Shown here piece by piece: positions 5,951 through 7,790 of a DNA stretch of 7,790 nucleotides (position 1 is its first letter; each line of letters opens with the position of its first letter). This DNA comes from Methylotenera sp. Its GTDB lineage: Bacteria; Pseudomonadota; Gammaproteobacteria; Burkholderiales; Methylophilaceae. Below the pieces are notes generated by a model. The model saw nothing but the letters and a program-made list of their open reading frames with translations. It was not told where the DNA came from and ran no database searches. The DNA lies in contig JACDEP010000042.1 of NCBI GenBank assembly GCA_013816325.1, positions 1-7,790 on the forward strand, read 5' to 3'. Both the position numbers and the translations under genes were made by a program.

Positions 5951-7486
5951 ATGAGTTTACTTATTAAAGCGCTTGATAACGCTGAAAGAAACAAAAAAGC
6001 AGAAAAATCCAAAAACTTGGCCGGTGAAAACCAGGCTGGCAACGCGCCATTAGAGCTCGAAGGAATTGTACCCAAGGCAACTTCACCATTTCCCGATGAA
6101 AATATGCTGGCTGAAACAAAAACGGAAAGACCCAGGCAAGATTTTGCAGATAAAAGGTTATCGTTAGAAGAAGAGGCGGGATTGTCGCTTATTGTGGATC
6201 CCAAATATGCAAAGCCTAAGCGCAGCGCAGATAAAGCCACAGAAAAAGCTAACGATAAATTAATCGCTACCTCAGAAAGTGAAAAGACTCTAAAGGGCAA
6301 CGTGCAGGCATCATTGCTTATCGGTTCAAACCAGGCTCCGATATTGCCGCCTATATTTCAGACAATCGCTACCCAGAACCCTGATGCTGACCAGAAGGCT
6401 GCCGCTAAAGTTTTTGTAGCGAATCAGTCGGTAAAAGCGAGTAGTTCAAAATCAGCTTTATTGATTTTGGGCGTGGCAGGCGCATTAATGATCTGGTTAG
6501 GTTTGCAGGGCTACACTTACATTATAACCCTGCTGGCCCCAGCTAATGTTGCTGTCATAAACCCGGCTGTGATTACTACTCAGGGGATGGCCACAGTAGC
6601 TGCAGAAGCAGCACAGGTAACTCAAGAGAATACTGAGCCTAATGATACACCCATACCATTTACTGAAATACAACAAAACCCGAAGCCACAAGAGAAAGTT
6701 GCTAGCAATCTAGCCAAGACATCAGAAAGTATAGTTGAAACTCGTGATGATGGCGTGGTTCAATCCAGCCCGGAAAACAATACATTCACAGTAGCTAAAT
6801 CAAATATTAAAAACCGTCATTCAAAGAAAAATAGCAGTGCTGATACAAATGGCGATGAGGATTTGACTGGTAATTTTGGCAAAACCCCTATCAAGCTTGT
6901 AAGTAAGCCGCAAATAAATGGAGTAGATCCTACGTTGCTTTCGGCATACCAAGCTTTCAATCATGGCCAAGACGCATTGGCACAGCAGCAATATCGGCTA
7001 GTGCTACAACGTGATGTGCGCAATGTAGATGCTTTATTAGGTATGGCTGCAATCGCACAGCGTCAGAGGCGGGATGCCGATGCCTTTGGCTGGTACCAGA
7101 AGGTGCTGGAAATCGAGCCAAGAAATACCGTTGCACAATCAGCGCTTATCAATACACAGGCCAGTGTAGATAGTACTGCAACAGAAAGTAAAATCAAAAG
7201 TATGTTGGCTCAACAGCCCGAGGCCGCCCATTTGCATGAAGCGCTGGGTAACCTGTATGCAGAACAAAACCAATGGCCTGCCGCACAGGAAGCTTATTTT
7301 AATGCAAGCCGTTATGCACCTAACAATGCGGACTATGCTTTTAATTTTGCGATCAGCTTGGATCATTTGGGCAAGTCCAGTTTGGCCTTAATCCAATATC
7401 AACGGGCATTGGATTTGGTGAATAAATCCGGCGCATCCAGCCCTGACAGGGCTCAGTTAGAAACAAGAATACGCACACTTCAATAG
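5951..7486 (+). CDS. mshN: MshN-like inner-membrane TPR protein of the MSHA pilus
   Basis: This is a 511-residue protein starting at ATG 5951, with AAAGG at 5935-5939. The N-terminus SLLIKALDNAERNKK matches the short cytoplasmic motif (S-L-L-x-x-A-L-x-x-A-E) shared by MshN and GspB/ExeB-type partners of ExeA-like ATPases. Residues 17-165 are charged and low in complexity. One transmembrane helix lies at about 168-195. A second low-complexity region (200-315) leads to a C-terminal periplasmic TPR domain with repeats at about 332-361, 362-395, 429-462 and 463-496. By analogy with ExeAB it would bind MshM in the cytoplasm and membrane and use its TPRs to hold MshL or other pilus parts. It starts 8 bases after mshL, so the two are probably co-translated. 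Sequence outside the TPRs and the N-terminal motif is poorly conserved, so the name rests partly on position between mshL and mshE. Confidence 0.78.
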   Translation: MSLLIKALDNAERNKKAEKSKNLAGENQAGNAPLELEGIVPKATSPFPDENMLAETKTERPRQDFADKRLSLEEEAGLSLIVDPKYAKPKRSADKATEKANDKLIATSESEKTLKGNVQASLLIGSNQAPILPPIFQTIATQNPDADQKAAAKVFVANQSVKASSSKSALLILGVAGALMIWLGLQGYTYIITLLAPANVAVINPAVITTQGMATVAAEAAQVTQENTEPNDTPIPFTEIQQNPKPQEKVASNLAKTSESIVETRDDGVVQSSPENNTFTVAKSNIKNRHSKKNSSADTNGDEDLTGNFGKTPIKLVSKPQINGVDPTLLSAYQAFNHGQDALAQQQYRLVLQRDVRNVDALLGMAAIAQRQRRDADAFGWYQKVLEIEPRNTVAQSALINTQASVDSTATESKIKSMLAQQPEAAHLHEALGNLYAEQNQWPAAQEAYFNASRYAPNNADYAFNFAISLDHLGKSSLALIQYQRALDLVNKSGASSPDRAQLETRIRTLQ

Positions 7487-7505
7487 TTGATTGGTATCCA
7501 ATCAA
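7487..7505 (+). promoter_or_regulatory. Perfect hairpin directly after the mshN stop codon
   Basis: TTGATTGG (7487-7494) and CCAATCAA (7498-7505) pair perfectly around TAT, starting at the base after the TAG stop. The stem is AT-rich and followed by AATAAGAA rather than a T-run, so strong termination is unlikely. It may stabilise the upstream mRNA, or be a protein-binding dyad within the 95-base mshN-mshE gap. Confidence 0.45.
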
Positions 7506-7550
7506 TAATAAGAAATATGGTAAGACAGTAATTTGTGGATAGGTAAGCAA

Positions 7551-7589
7551 ATGTTGAAATTGATGTTCGAGAAAAAATCCCATGGCTGA
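7551..7589 (+). promoter_or_regulatory. Possible 12-codon leader ORF overlapping the mshE start
   Basis: ATG 7551 has a good AGG (7541-7543) at 7-base spacing and encodes MLKLMFEKKSHG, ending at TGA 7587-7589. The mshE ATG at 7582 lies inside its last codons in another frame and has only a weak GAG upstream. Translation of the leader could bring ribosomes to mshE. It could also be a chance ORF, or mark a frameshift at the true mshE N-terminus. Confidence 0.3.
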
Positions 7590-7790
7590 GCAAAGACGTA
7601 AACTTCGTCTGGGCGAACTTATGGTGCAGCAAGGGCTGATCAGCCATGATCAGCTACGCATTGCGCTTATTGAGCAGGAGCAAAATGACCTGCCTTTAGG
7701 CCGCCAATTAGTTCGCCTTGGTTTTGTGACCGAGGCTATGGTCCGCGATATCGTGGCCCATACCATAGGCCATGAGAGTGTAGATTTATC
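7582..7790 (+). CDS. mshE: MshE, c-di-GMP-binding pilus assembly ATPase, N-terminal 69 residues (cut by window edge)
   Basis: ATG 7582 is the first start in this frame after an in-frame TGA at 7561-7563. The frame stays open to the window edge. The visible part is an MshEN (T2SSE N-terminal) domain. Residues 9-32 match the 24-residue c-di-GMP motif at every anchor: R9-L10-G11, M14-V15, G18-L19-I20, L25, L29 and Q32. After a 5-residue spacer a second copy (38-61) has L39-G40, L43-V44, G47-F48-V49, V54 and V58, with P38 for Arg and T61 for Gln. The 24-5-24 layout is the described arrangement for MshE of Vibrio. The missing C-terminal part should hold the hexameric GspE/PilB ATPase domain (Walker A, Asp and His boxes) that drives pilus extension. 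Upstream mshM, mshL and mshN support MshE over GspE or PilB. Confidence 0.87.
   Translation, partial: MAEQRRKLRLGELMVQQGLISHDQLRIALIEQEQNDLPLGRQLVRLGFVTEAMVRDIVAHTIGHESVDL

Noticed and set aside
5845..6300. 151-codon open frame on the minus strand across the mshL-mshN junction
   Set aside because: It overlaps two well-supported genes, its translation is low-complexity (Ser/Leu/Ala-rich) with no recognisable domain, and it mirrors the codon pattern of the plus strand.
7353..7583. 76-codon minus-strand frame in the mshN-mshE region
   Set aside because: It is antisense to the TPR coding region, with no ribosome site and no recognisable domain; it is best read as a shadow.

Overview
The window looks like a bacterial chromosome segment from a moderately AT-rich Gram-negative proteobacterium. 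A lipoprotein-type secretin, a DUF4124 periplasmic protein and a PrsR-like sigma-54 activator beside MSHA pilus genes all fit a betaproteobacterium, for example a methylotroph or nitrifier-type Nitrosomonadales lineage. That placement is inferred from gene types and order, not proven by a marker gene.

Region 1 (1-397) is the end of an integrated element. The start of a leftward tyrosine integrase (1-225, cut by the window edge) is followed by two GTGGACA repeats exactly one helical turn apart. Next comes a tRNA-His (GTG) sequence that is intact from base 8 to the CCA end but has a broken 5' acceptor strand and no G at -1. The simplest reading is that this is the displaced attachment-site copy left when a genomic island inserted into a tRNA-His gene. 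A complete tRNA-His should then lie beyond the left edge of the window.

Region 2 (398-1115) is chromosomal flank. It holds a small secreted DUF4124-type protein (498-959) with a coiled-coil stalk, and a 156-base spacer containing a -24/-12 (sigma-54-like) match and a 15-base dyad.

Region 3 (1116 to the right edge) is a one-direction cluster for an MSHA-type (type IVb) pilus: an NtrC-class response regulator, mshM (ExeA-like ATPase), mshL (secretin), mshN (TPR protein) and the start of mshE (assembly ATPase). Spacings are 29, 127 (with the start chosen here), 8 and 95 bases. MshL forms the outer-membrane pore. MshM and MshN are inner-membrane proteins that probably assist secretin assembly or anchoring, and MshE powers pilus extension. 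The MshE start carries two 24-residue MshEN motifs separated by 5 residues, the known c-di-GMP-binding arrangement, so pilus activity is probably set by c-di-GMP as well as by the upstream regulator.

The main departures from the textbook msh locus are as follows. The order is M-L-N-E rather than L-M-N-E. No mshI/J/K lies upstream. MshM carries a long periplasmic C-terminal extension ending in a SPOR-like domain. A sigma-54 activator heads the cluster. mshE may be preceded by a 12-codon overlapping leader ORF. No CRISPR array, insertion sequence or clear intrinsic terminator was seen.
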